64,000 bases of DNA from Dastarcus helophoroides (Eukaryota > Arthropoda > Insecta > Coleoptera > Bothrideridae): positions 26,367,233 to 26,431,232 of the forward strand of contig CM053330.1 of NCBI GenBank assembly GCA_028583605.1, given 5' to 3'. The position numbers were made by a program, and so were the translations under genes. Each line of letters opens with the position of its first letter. The stretch's first letter is position 1. The notes beneath the pieces are model-generated. The model was not told the DNA's origin and searched no databases. It saw only the letters and a program-made list of their open reading frames with translations. This document shows, in pieces, positions 1-11,032 of the stretch.

Positions 1-948
1 TAAGTCTGGATCTCTCTGGAAATCTTTGATTTCAAAAACTCTTTGGTTGCGTGAGTTAGATGTTTGGGGCTTTACAGTGTTCATAAGGTATCGATCCATA
101 GACACCTTAGTTGGAACCACAAGTTGAAAACTAATTTACAAGTAAATTGTAGGGTCTTTAGAAGCTAATCGAAAAACATATCAGATACAAGGATTAGTTA
201 AACCAAATTTAAAACATGACTTTGGGCTTGCAATGTTCAGAGTCAACGTATCCAATATTCTTTGCAGAGTGATGCTCGAATTTGGCAATCTTTACAAGCT
301 AATTTATTATTTCAAAGGTACTTAGATTGATGGATTAGTTAGTGTTTGTATGGATTAGTGTAATACTGATGCGCACCTTGTTCTCGAGTGGTAGAGTATT
401 TTGAAAATAATATATCAATCCAGAGACACCTCACTTTGTATCTAAAAGTTGATAGTTTATTCAGGGATTGATTCTCGACCTGATGATGTTTAAAGCCCAA
501 TCTAAAAATATTTAAAGGGCATCAGTTAGTTAAAACCCCATTTTAATTTTGGCTTTCAGCTTGAAATATTCAGACGTTAATGTATCAATTCAATGACATC
601 TAAGATCGGGTTCTCTCTAGAAGCTAGTTTTTGATTCTAAACGCTTTTCAGTTGTATGGATTCGTTAAAAATTTATGTGCAGCTTGTTCTCGGCACTATA
701 GCATTTATAAAGCAATGGCGTCTTAGTTTGAATCCAAAAAAAGCGGATTATAAAACAAATTAGGTTAAGGATTAGTTCTGTTCTAATAGTTATGTTTTTA
801 TTTAGTCAGAGTCACCCTATCAATTTAACTGCACCTAAGGTTTGATAAATATGATTTACATACTAATGCTCGAATTTCGCATGTTCTCTAATCACATTAT
901 TATTTCAAAAATTCTTCACTTTCATGAATTAGTTAAACGTTACTGTGC
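1..948. repeat. Degenerate satellite-like tandem repeat, units of about 300-330 bp
   Basis: Three successive units can be lined up by eye at about 83-408, 409-711 and 712-948. Each has a GACACCT-like motif near its start, then an AGAAGCTAAT-like block, a GGATTAGTTAAAA-like block, and CTTGTTCTCG near its end (about 375 and 685). Divergence is high, so this is an old array. The third unit is cut by the LINE that follows, and related sequence resumes after it. No protein signal was seen; the short ORF at 842-1027 lies inside the repeat. Confidence 0.6.
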
Positions 949-2780
949 CATTCATGTAAACAAGTTATTGACAAGGCAAAAAATGATTTCGATCGTAAAA
1001 TGCGCCAGAGGTTTATCAAATGTCTGAACGGTTCCAGGTCCTTTTGAGGATTTGCAAAGTCAATTGGAAAGAATTTTACATCTTCAAATTTTTAACCTTT
1101 ACTCGATGACAACAATAATATTACGACTACTTCCGAGGAAAACGCTGACCTGCTAGCCTTGATGTTGTTTGCTGAAAATTCCAACCTTGATTCTCGAAAT
1201 GCAGAGCCTTCTATTCTTCCTTAGGTTGGCACTTCGAAGCCTGAAGTTGTTTTCAGACAATGTACAATCAGGAAGATTCTGCTCGAGCTCGACACTTCGA
1301 AAGCTTCTGGCCTTGATGGTATCCTCACTATTGTTCTTAAGAAGTTCGCTCCAAAGTTGACTTCTGCCCTAAGCAAATTGTTTACACTCTCTTACAATAA
1401 AGGTGTATTCCCTAACATCTGGAAATCTGCTAGGGTGCAGTCTGCTCCTAAAAAGGGAAAAAGGGATCTGGCTAACAACTATCGCCCTATATCTTTGTTG
1501 CCCGTTATATTTAAAAGTGATAGAAACGGTTATCAACATCGAGATTCTGTAATATCTAGAGGAGAATAGACTCATATGGGACAGGCAATACGGTTTCAGA
1601 CAACAACTCTCAACAGACGATCTACTGGCATATATTACTCATATCTGCAACTCAGCTATGGAAAAACATGGTGAGGCTAGGATTGTGGCAATGGATATCT
1701 CAAAGGCCTTCAACAGATTCTGGTACCGATCTCTTCTCGCCAAATAAACTTCCCATGGTCATTTGATATCCAGTTTTCTCAGTGACAGATCCCTTCAGGT
1801 CGTCGTTGGTGGCATCTCATCCGAGACATTTGCTATTAATGCAGGGGTGCCCCAGGGTTCTGTCCCGTCTCCTACTTTATTTCCTCTACAGATAAACGAT
1901 CTCTTAGTTTCAACTTCCAATTCGACATACAATTACGCAGATGATAGTAACCTGGTGTCATCTTTTTTCTCCTACACGCCATTATCCGTCGCTGCTTTAG
2001 ATTGACTAAGGGAACAGCAGACACAGACGATTAATCATTTTGGAATAGAGCAAAAAAAAATCTAGTCGACTTCAACGCCTCAAAAACTGAGGTATAATGC
2101 AATAAACATACTAATAGACGGTAAAATTCTCCCGATGGAATTTAATATGTCTACCTTAGGAGTGAGTGCGAGCACTAACTTCTCTTGGGACGACCATGAG
2201 CGCGCAATTGCCAAATCCGCCTCTCAGAAACAAGGCTTTTTTTAGAGCTAAAAAGTACTTCACATCACATCAGCTACTCACGCTATACAAAGCTTAAGTT
2301 AGGGCAACACTAGAATACTGTTCTCATGTTAGAATTCAGCTCCAAAACACACTTTGGCTCTTTTGGATTCAATTCAAGAAGAGCGATTCGCCTAATTGAT
2401 AACGACTAGTGCACAGGCGGATGGTTGAACATTTATCTCTTTGCTACAATTACTTTCATGGGAGGTGCTCACAGGAATAATAGGATTGATCGGGGGGGAA
2501 AGGCAGGTTTTGTGAGGCATACAAGACAGTTGGAGGCAGCAAATTACTGTGCTGTCCAGTTTGACACAGTAAGGAATTGGGTCTAGGGAGTCTCTTTATT
2601 CTATAGAACCTCCAAGATGTGGAATTCGTTACCGAGCGCAATTTTCCTCAAAAATTACAACTCTCCTTGTTAAAGAAAAGGGCTCATCGCCATCTATCCT
2701 TGTTTCCGCATCCTATTCACTGTGCTTTGAAAGCATAATAGGGTTATCCTTTGCGAGTGGATTGAACATGAAAAAAAAAA
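949..2780 (+). mobile_element. 5'-truncated CR1/jockey-like LINE, copy A
   Basis: A non-LTR retrotransposon relic inserted into the satellite. It matches, in reverse orientation, the 3' two thirds of the copy at 48927-51900: the linker region (GATTTCGATCGTAAAATGCG-like start near 985), the RT core and the same 3' end ending GAGTGGATTGAACAT, followed by a poly(A) tract at 2771-2780. The endonuclease half is missing, as expected of 5' truncation during target-primed reverse transcription. Several stops and frameshifts interrupt the frame. No clear target-site duplication was identified. Clade assignment rests on RT motifs alone and could be CR1, jockey or a close relative. Confidence 0.85.
1357..2005 (+). 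pseudogene. Reverse transcriptase relic of LINE copy A
   Basis: Two frames encode RT blocks. Residues from 1357 include NNYRPISLLPV, the conserved finger motif of LINE RTs. Between 1570 and 1760 a shifted frame has MDISKAFNRFWYRSLLA, the palm block that normally reads DxSKAFDxVWH; here the second part is altered. From 1763 the frame has a GVPQGSVPSPTLF block followed by NYADDSNLV, the catalytic YADD box. The role in the family is copying element RNA into DNA at a nicked target. The split into three frames and the stop near 1570 show this copy is dead. Confidence 0.85.
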
Positions 2781-3480
2781 GTTTTTTATCTAACATTAGT
2801 GTCCAGACATCATTGCATTGATTCAGAAACACTTCTACTCATATCAGCTAATTCAAAACTTGATTCTCGATCCTTACGATGTTTAGAAGCCCGCCAACAA
2901 ACACATCAGACCCAAAGATTTAATGTTCAATTTTGGCTTTTAATGTTTATACGTCATTGTATTAAATCACTTAAATTAATGTTCGAGTTGGGCAATTGTT
3001 AGAAACCGGTCTATTATTTCAAAAACATTTCGATATCATGAATTACTTAAATGCTGATGTGTAGCTTGTTCTCCAGCTTGATAGTACTTAGAAGGCAGTG
3101 TATCGATCCGAAGGCACCTCAGTTTGCAAGATTGGGTCAATAGGATTTACAGATTGAAGCTTTCTGGAAGCAAATCTTTTTTTATAAACTCTTGGCTTTC
3201 AGGGATCAGTTTTAACTGATCTATGCTATAGTAGAGTGTATTTATCGGACAATGAATTAATCCCAAAGCATCTTAGATTCAATTCATAAATTGAAAACTG
3301 ATTTCAAGCTTGATTCTTGAGTTTGATGATGTATGATGCATGGATTAGTTAAAATCTAATCTGAAGTGTGATTTTGAACTTAGATTAGATCAATTTGATT
3401 TAAGAACTAATTCTTAAACTTAGCAGCTTGGTATTTTAAAAGTACTTCGTTTGCAGAGAACTGCCTATCTTAGAGACGTA
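2781..3480. repeat. Satellite-like repeat resumes after LINE copy A
   Basis: The same building blocks as at 1-948 return: a TAGCTTGTTCTC motif near 3060, GAAGGCACCTCAG near 3110 and ATGGATTAGTTAAAATC near 3345. The spacing again fits units of about 300 bp. This supports LINE copy A having landed inside a pre-existing array. No coding signal was seen. Confidence 0.55.
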
Positions 3481-5730
3481 AACTTCTAAGGGTCTTGTTT
3501 ATTTTCTGTGTACAACCCAACAATTTTTCCCTTTTAGAACAAAACAAGCAGTAAAATAGATATCGTAATTTTCAAATAATTAGGACGATTGAAGAATCTG
3601 TTTGATCCGTATTACACCTGCAGTTATCCTTAAATAAAAAACGGTAATCTGAGAGAAATTAGTTATTATTCTTATACCAGTTCCTTCAGATGCTTGAAAA
3701 AGTATTTTTCCGGCGAGAAGATTAAAATCGTGCAAGTAAATTTGACGAGGAGGATATTCCAACAAAGATAGTGGACGGAGATAATCCGAAGACGGATGAA
3801 AGAATCTGACGTTTGTCCGTAATAACTTTTTAAATTGACTACAAGTGTAAAACATTTATGGATCGTATATTGTCGGAATTAAGGACGAAACATATTGGAT
3901 GTCGCGTTCGAATCACATTTACCTCATTTGCATACCCGTTCGGGACGCAATCATAAAAATAATATGATAATAATCGCATTCAGTCAGAGTGAAATATGCG
4001 AATCTTTTTATTTTCCTTTTGCTCGGTTTCGCGGCATTAATCGGCCAAAGGTAGGCCTCGGACATGCCTCGTACACGAAGCCAGCTTTGTTATGAAAATT
4101 TCAGCTGGAAACAGAGCTCTCGTTGTAATTTAAGTACTTAGAGGTCATTATTTACACTCCGGGATGCAGATAAATACGGCATGTAATGGCTTGCTGCTCG
4201 TATTGGCTTCTTTCGTTCTCCCTTTTTTGTCAAAACTCGGTCTCTTCGCCTTTATGAAAAATAAAACAAAACTGCCGAAACATTTACGTACGTTCGCAGG
4301 GAGAGCTCTTAAACATTTAAATATTAGGATCCGCGCACACTCATTAAATTTTCCAAAGGTTGTTAGCAACTGAATGTTTTTTTTATTATATCAGAGTTGC
4401 AAGCAATTTTCAAAACCCATGTGCTAAATTTAGAGCTTTTTGTTTAATTTCCATCAAATTTAAGAATCCCAAAGGCCTAAGGGTAAAAATCGCCCGTAGT
4501 GATCCAAGAAAAGAAGCGCCGCTCTCGCTTTACCCCAAATACAACTCAAGCGTTAAAACGAGCATATTTTTCGGTCGCTTTGATTGCAAATGCAATCTGA
4601 TATTGTTGAAATTCCAGCGAACGCTCCAAGCTGAAAGCTGCCCGTTTTACGTACCCTAATTAATTAATTAAACGAAAATGACAGAAAAACTTTGTAATCT
4701 AATTAATGGAGCTCAATGTCGCCCAAAAAAAAAAAACAAATACTAATGAAACTGTCCTGCCGATCACACACTTGGTTGATCATTGAAATAAAAAATATAT
4801 ACCTACCTCAACAATCACTGGTTCTGAAAAGTTCACTGACAATGGGCTGGTTACACAGTATTGGAAAATTTAAATAGCAACTCTGATCGGAGTGTGCTTT
4901 TTTTTTAATATGTACTCTTTGCGATTGCATCTTAACTTCTGATTTTCACTGGAAAAACGAATCTCCCAACGACTTCTTCAGGGCTTTAAGAAAAGAAAAT
5001 GTTTTACTGCCGTCATTTTGTACCCAATCATATTTTATTTCTGCAGATGCGATTCCAGTGCAGATATTTTTGTCGACGATGTACCCTAAAAATTCTCCCA
5101 TTTGTTGTAATTAGACTGATTGAAGAAGCAATGTTTCATTTAATATTGAATTTATTTAAAAATTGATCAAAATTGCGATTTCTTATTTATTCATGAGGCG
5201 ATAGAATTGTATTAACTAATCTCTTCTCTATTCCTTTCTCTTGCCTTACACCTGAGCTTGTTCCGCATTCTTATTATAAGCCAGGCTATCCAATATGGCC
5301 ATAGTTGCACAGTTAGTGAGCTCACCCCACTGTGAGAATGTCTGAGAACTCGGGTACATCCTGGCGATTATATTCAGGATAGTGTCGTCGTCACCTGGAT
5401 GAAGAAGGTGCGCCTTCTATCGTTCATATCTATAACTTTGCAATGCATCATCCATGCAAATGTGTTCGAAGACGATAATGTAATTAACAACCACCGGAAG
5501 TACCGCCTTGCTTCCAGACGTTCTTTAATTAGATTAAAATAAGAATAACACTTTCAAGTGTGCTTAAGTGAGTTGTAAATAGCAATTGATTGTTGCTTTA
5601 ACACGGCAGAGTGAGTTTCGTTGATGAATTGCACACAATTGTTCGTTTAAAATGGACTTTCACTTATTTCCGGAAACATGCCGTTTGGTACTCGTTTAAT
5701 CCTGACGGCAATGCGTAATTATTTTATTGT
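3481..5730. other. Single-copy-looking sequence without a recognisable gene
   Basis: This stretch lacks the surrounding satellite motifs and is less AT-biased. Short ORFs occur on both strands between 3580 and 4659 (up to 99 codons), but they overlap each other on opposite strands, start without context and contain no domain I recognise, so none is called. From 4655 there is a run of ATTA homeodomain-type cores (AATTAATTAATTAAACG). Around 5280-5640 the sequence is balanced in composition and looks conserved in style. Regulatory function is inference only. Confidence 0.35.
5551..5570 (+). promoter_or_regulatory. Paired NK-2-class homeodomain site candidates
   Basis: TCAAGTG (5554-5560) and TTAAGTG (5564-5570) lie 10 bp apart in direct orientation. 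Both fit the TNAAGTG consensus known for NK-2 class homeodomain proteins. The 10-bp phasing and the single-copy surroundings make a cluster plausible, but two 7-mers can occur by chance in AT-rich DNA. Confidence 0.25.
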
Positions 5731-6667
5731 AACGCTTCAAGATGCAAGGATCAGTTAAAAACTTATGATGGCGTACGCATTTAAAACTTCCACTAATGCA
5801 CGCCTCAGTTAAAAGCTGATAAATTTTAACATACAAATATAAAACTCCCGCCAACCCCAAAGCCAGTAGTCGCAAAATAAAAACGGCTTAATTCTAAAGT
5901 CTACCGCAATATGTCTTCAAGAATAAGTTTGGTAACTCAAGAAACTGAAAGGTGATCGATAATTAGAGTCTAAAGTCTTACTTACTTCAAAAGTCAATGA
6001 CGCTTCAGTTGGTTTTAGAAGCTGACAACTGATTGGCAGTGTGATTCTAAAACGTGACTCTGTTCAAAAGGCAGTGTGTGATTTCAAAGACTCTTCAAGT
6101 GATAATAATTAGTTAGACAATGGATATACTAATTTAAATTTCCAGCCACTGCAAAAATATTGGAAGGCTCACTATGAGGTGAAATCTCAGCTTGATCATC
6201 TATTTCGAAAATAAACCTGTCAATGCAAAGACACTTTGGTTGCAAAGACTCTTTAATTGACAAGGATTAGTTAGAAAGTAATGGATAATGGTACACTTAT
6301 TTGAATCTCTCGGCATTACAGAAATATTGTAAGTCTAACTATGAGGCAAAACTCACCTTGATGTTCAAGTTCATAAATAAACGTGTCATTGTAAAGACAT
6401 TTCGGATTGCATTACAATGTTTAGAAGGCAACGCAATGATCCCAAAAACACGTAAAAAGTTAAAAATACCTTACAATATAATAAGCCTTGTATATACGAA
6501 TATATACAAGTTTATTACGATGCAACTGAAACCTAATGTCATTAGAATCTAAGGAAAACTAGACTGCAATTGCAAAGTTCACGTAGATGAGGCAAAGCTT
6601 GTATCACGGGTTGCATCGCTACATCCATAGATATAAACTTCCTCGGCGTGATTTTACTTTCATCTAG
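5731..6667. repeat. Tandem repeat, period about 167 bp, related to the flanking satellite
   Basis: The block at about 6121-6243 (GGATATACTAATTT, then ATATTGGAAGGCTCACTATG, then GCAAAGACACTTTGGTTGCA) recurs at about 6288-6412 (GGTACACTTATTTG, ATATTGTAAGTCTAACTATG, GTAAAGACATTTCGGATTGC), an offset of about 167 bp. A GGATTAGTTAG motif lies between the copies, linking this array to the satellite on both sides. The ORF at 6301-6552 lies in the repeat and is not called. Confidence 0.6.
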
Positions 6668-7080
6668 TTTTGACAAATGACCAATTAAATGTTCTGTAAT
6701 TAAACCGTTAAACGTGCTTAAAGTTGAAAATATGTACAACCGCAACCATAGACTAGTTTCGGCCTTCCTTGGCCTCATTAGCATGGTACGGTGGCTTATT
6801 ATCTCAGCAGAGAATAATGCTTCAATTAGCATGTGGCGAAAATGTTTGCGTAATAAACAGTTAAAAGTCAGTTACAAGTCACCCAATGGAGGTTTGCTCT
6901 CTTGGATACTTATACGACTGATTAACGGCTTTAAGTTGGAAGTGTATACAACCATCGTACCATGCTGATGAGGCCAAGGAAGGCCGAAACTAGTCTATGG
7001 TTGAGGTTGTACACATTTTCAATTTTAAGCACGTTTAACTGTTTAATTACAGAATATTTAATTGGGCATTTGTCAAAACT
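6668..7080. repeat. Hairpin element with 125-bp inverted arms
   Basis: The left arm (about 6668-6790) reads TTTTGACAAATGACC ... GACTAGTTTCGGCCTTCCTT ... GCATGGTA. The right arm (about 6958-7080) is its reverse complement with a few differences, separated by about 168 bp. The inner 80 bp of the arms is nearly perfect. Weaker relatives of one arm occur near 42915-42990 (GGAAGGTCGAAAGAGGTCTG) and 17036-17090 (ATATTTTCAACTGTGGCACG), so this is a dispersed family. No coding capacity was seen; it resembles a MITE-like or foldback unit. The ORF on either strand through it is a by-product. Confidence 0.75.
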
Positions 7081-7480
7081 TTACAATATAACTCCGATAG
7101 TAGACCATAGCGGGACTGATTGGTAGTCGCATCCTAAAAAAGGTACCCATATTATCTGTAGTATAATATGTTTTGTTTTATTTTTTATCGATATGTACGT
7201 AATATTTTTAATGTAAGAATTAAAAGAAAGTTAAAATTGTTTTCTGCTGCAAATTTGAATGCAGCTCCATCACTCCCTATTTTTAAATGTATTAAAGGGG
7301 TAAGGTGGAGGTGTCGTTTAACATGCTTTAGGCACTTTAAAAGCAATTCTTGTTTACAAAGTCTACATAGAACAAAATCCACGAATTGCAAATTCAAAAA
7401 AATAATTTTATTTAGTGCCAAGATGACGGATTACCGAGGACATTCAAGGTCGAATCAGCAGAGTTCTACTGTAATTTATT
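7081..7480. other. AT-rich stretch, nothing recognised
   Basis: Sits between the hairpin element and the next satellite block. A 104-codon ORF (7168-7482) is opposed by an overlapping ORF on the other strand. Neither shows a domain, signal peptide or plausible start, so no gene is called. Confidence 0.3.
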
Positions 7481-9450
7481 AATACTTCAATATTTTAAGG
7501 TTCAGTTTTAATTCACTTAACCAGCTGAAATGTGATTTTGAATATCCATAAGTTGAAAACGCTCTGAAGTAGTTGCATTGTTGCAAAGACAATAATTACA
7601 TAGATTAGTTAAAACTTAATTAGCATCTTCAAATGCTGAAATGTGATTTAGAGCATGATGCTCACTTATTTAAGTAATCAGAAGCTAACGTACCCTTGCA
7701 AAAACATATCAAATTGTACAAAAGTTGATAGCGCTCAGAAGTTTAATCACAAAGATAAAGATAATATGGTTAATTAAAACTTGATTAGAAACTAAAGTAT
7801 TCTTTCAAAGAATAAGTTGCATCCATAGTGACCAGAGCCCAACGTAAACCATGACATATAGTATTGGCATGGATTAGTTAAAGCTACATTCTCGGCTGCA
7901 ATCGCTGCAATAACAATCACTAGCCAACATGTAACCTCAAAAACTTGTCAGCTTGTTATAAATAAATTAAATTGTAACTTAATTCTTCAAAACTTTTAGT
8001 GTTCGAAAACCAATTTATTATTGCAAACATACTTATATTGCATAAATTAGTTAAAGAATTGATTTGTTGCACGTTGCTTAATCCTTGCAGATCAGAAAAC
8101 AATATATGATTGCAAAAACATCTAGGCTTTCTTAAATTCACGAACTGATTGATTTGTAGTTTCAAAATCACCTTGATTAGAACAGATTAGTTAAGAATTA
8201 ATTTGCGGCTTCCTACTTGAAAGTGGTAAATTTTAAAAGCCAAAGTATTATTCCTAAAAAAATGTAATCTTAATTTACACTTCCGAAAATACTTCAGTTT
8301 ATACGGATTAGATAAAAACTTAATCCTCATGGATTTCACTCTTCAGAAGCCAATATATTATTGAAAAAAACACTTAGGTGTTCTTAGATTAGCTAAAGGA
8401 TTGACTTGTAGTTACAAAACAAACTTGATTTACACGCATTAGTTAAAAACTCATTATTTGTCAGTTTGTTTATAGCCTAACTGTGATGTTGAGAAAAAGG
8501 TATCTTATTTCACTACCACCTGGGTTGCATTTAACTCAAAGGTCAAGCTCTGCCGTGTTCAGAAGCTAATGTGTGATTTCAAAGACATACATTAATTAAA
8601 CACCGATTTACAGCTTTTCCTCAAAATTTATACTTTTAAAAATTATTTCCTAAGATATTTCATTTTAGCCTATATGGATTAGTTAAAAATTGCTCTGTTG
8701 TACAACTATTTCTAAGAATTTTAAAGTGAAATGTGTAATTTCAAAAAACTTCAATTTGTACGGACTACTTGAAAACTAATTTACAGCGTTAAGAGGCCAT
8801 CATCATTTATAAAAAACTTAAATATCAATTGCATGGATTAGCTAAAAGGTTCAATAGTAATTCCAAAACCTCATTAGCTTATACAGGTTAATTTAAAAAT
8901 AATTTGTAGATTAATACTAAAAAGTTATAAGTTTCAGAATTTAATATGTTATTTCTACGTACTACATACTACATATTAGAAAGCTGAAAGTTTCAGAAGC
9001 AGACTATCATTTCAAAAAAATTTTAAGTTATACTTCCAAAAACACTTCAGATTGTAGGGATTAGTTAAAAACAATTTATCATCTAATCCATCCTCGAATA
9101 CAGTCGTTTCAATGGATTTAAAAACCGATGTGCAGTTTAATTTTCAAGCTTTCATAAGCTAATGTCTTATTCCATTGTCTTATGCCATTTCAACTTACAT
9201 AGATTGGTCAATCATTGAGTTGCAGTGTAGAAATTGAGCCATTTATGTGGTCTTCAGAAGCGAATGTAACAGTTCAAAGTCATTTCAGATTGCATAAATT
9301 TAATCGAATTCATTTTCACCGTAAAAATTGAACCTTGGAAGACACAAAACCCTACTGAAATTTTAAAACAATTTGAATTAGTTAAATAGTTGAACATTAA
9401 CTTTCAAGCTCTCCCTTCATGTCAACTTTAAATTTTCACGAAAAAAATCC
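7481..9450. repeat. Degenerate GATTAGTTAAAA satellite block
   Basis: Motifs of the type GGATTAGTTAAAAAC, TGATTTGTAGTTTCAAAA and AGAAGCTAATGT recur roughly every 90-150 bp, for example near 7600, 7870, 8180, 8300, 8435, 8680, 8835 and 9060. Units are too diverged to set exact borders. No coding signal was seen. Confidence 0.55.
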
Positions 9451-9985
9451 AGGATTAGATCCCTTGTCTGTCTATTATTGAGTTGTGACCGATACCTTCA
9501 ATTGATAAACTGTTCCGTTGTAACCGTGTGCGATATGACAGGCGTATAACATGCCAGCTAACATCTCAAGAAACGCAGCAAGGAAACATGCAACAATCTC
9601 ACTAGAAGATCATAAATTAGAGCCCTTTGTGTGCCGGCGTAAGGCCATTCAAGCCTCAGTAGACGATAGGGTTCATTAAATCCGTTATCGCAAGTTTTAA
9701 GTCGTTTCTGCAGGGAAACTTTTAAATTTATTTCACTTATCGTTATTCCGAAGACGACGGTTCCATTTCGCCGCCACTTCCCGGTCGCCAGCGACGGCCA
9801 CAGCGACTTTGCACTTAATCAAGGCCTATTCTTAATACTCTCTCCGCAGGTTTAAACAACTTTGCTCGATTTTTGGCTTCGGAACTTTTTCTATTAGAAA
9901 ATACGTATCTCTCTGCAAAAAACTTAAGCTTATACAGATAACTGAACAGTAAAAATACGAAAAGTTGATGACAATTATTCTTCTA
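9451..9985. other. Higher-GC island within the satellite, possible regulatory element
   Basis: Composition shifts sharply at about 9560-9880: it contains TTCCGAAGACGACGG, TTTCGCCGCCACTTCC and CGACGGCCACAGCGAC, rich in CpG, then drops back into the AT-rich array. No ORF of note and no repeat partner in this window. It may be single-copy conserved non-coding DNA; this is inference from composition. Confidence 0.3.
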
Positions 9986-10830
9986 GTCTTAGAGGTTCAT
10001 TGGCTTCACAAATTGCTACGGATTACCTAGAAACTGATTTTAGTTTATTGCTTGATCCTAACAATATCTAGACCCAAACTTCATGTTTTAGCGTTTTTGA
10101 AACCATATTTGCAACAGCAACAAGGTCAAAACAACTAATTAGTAGCCTAATCCTAAGCACCTTCATAAATTTACAACTTGACAATCGGAGGCTGCTTGAG
10201 GCTCAGTATGTAATTTTAAAACTACATTAACTTGTTGGGATTAGCTAAAAAGTGTTATACAGTTTCATAATCGAAAGATGCAAATTTTGCAATGTATCGT
10301 TTATGTAAAACTGAATTTCATGTTGTACTTCCAAAATCACTTTTCCTTGTACGGTTTAGTTAGAAACGAATTCACAAGTAGAACGAATTTCCAGATCACT
10401 GGAAGATCTAAAGAGCTTTCAAGCTTTACTTATTTTATATGGATTAGTTAGGAACTGATTTATAAGTTCATAATTAAAGGTTGCATTTAAACACTATAAA
10501 CACCAATATACAATTCCTAATAATTAAATGTATATTTTTAGTTTTAAAAGATAGTTTTCCTTCTACAGATTAGTTAAAAACTGATTTACAAGTATCGGAA
10601 TTTCCAGACTTTTACACGACCTTGTTTTCAACTATTTGGAAATTTTTGCTTTTGTCTAAGAAAAACGATTTTTAATATGTATTTTTAAAAGTACTTGCCT
10701 TCGGACGGATTAGTTAAAAGCTGATTTACAAATAGGACAAAAGTTTCAAATCTTTTAGATTTAATGATATTTAAAACTTTTTAAAGAAATATTAATTAAT
10801 TAATATAAATGAATTTAGAAACCAATGTAT
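9986..10830. repeat. Satellite block with units of about 90-140 bp
   Basis: GATTAGTTA-type cores recur at about 10353, 10443, 10569 and 10710, each followed by AACTGATTTACAAGT-like sequence and preceded by TACTTCCAAAA or AAAAGTACTT-like sequence. It is the shortest-period version of the family running from position 1. Confidence 0.6.
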
Positions 10831-10861
10831 GATTTTTTAGAAATTTCAATGAATTCTTCCA

Positions 10862-10956
10862 AGATAGGAATAGAGAAAGGGGAGCGAGAGAAAGGTAAAG
10901 AGGGTGAGAGGGAGAGGGAGTCAAAGGGAATGGGGGAAATAAAGAGGAAGAGAGGA

Positions 10957-11007
<51 letters not shown>

Positions 11008-11032
11008 GAGAGAAAGAGAGAGAGCACTGAAA
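10862..11032 (+). repeat. (GA)n microsatellite with impure flanks
   Basis: A purine-only tract on the plus strand. GAGAGAGA is uninterrupted between about 10970 and 11002, flanked by GAAAGAG, GGGAGAGG and AAATAGAG variants. Overlapping ORFs on both strands (serine/leucine or arginine/glutamate repeats) are products of the repeat and are not genes. Confidence 0.95.

Noticed and set aside
4148..4659. Overlapping ORFs of 69-99 codons on both strands
   Set aside because: Mutually overlapping, no recognised domain, no start context; could hide an exon but not supportable.
6714..6968. 84-codon ORF with VSAFLGLISMVRWL-like hydrophobic stretch
   Set aside because: It lies across a transposon-like hairpin, and the opposite arm gives a matching frame on the other strand.
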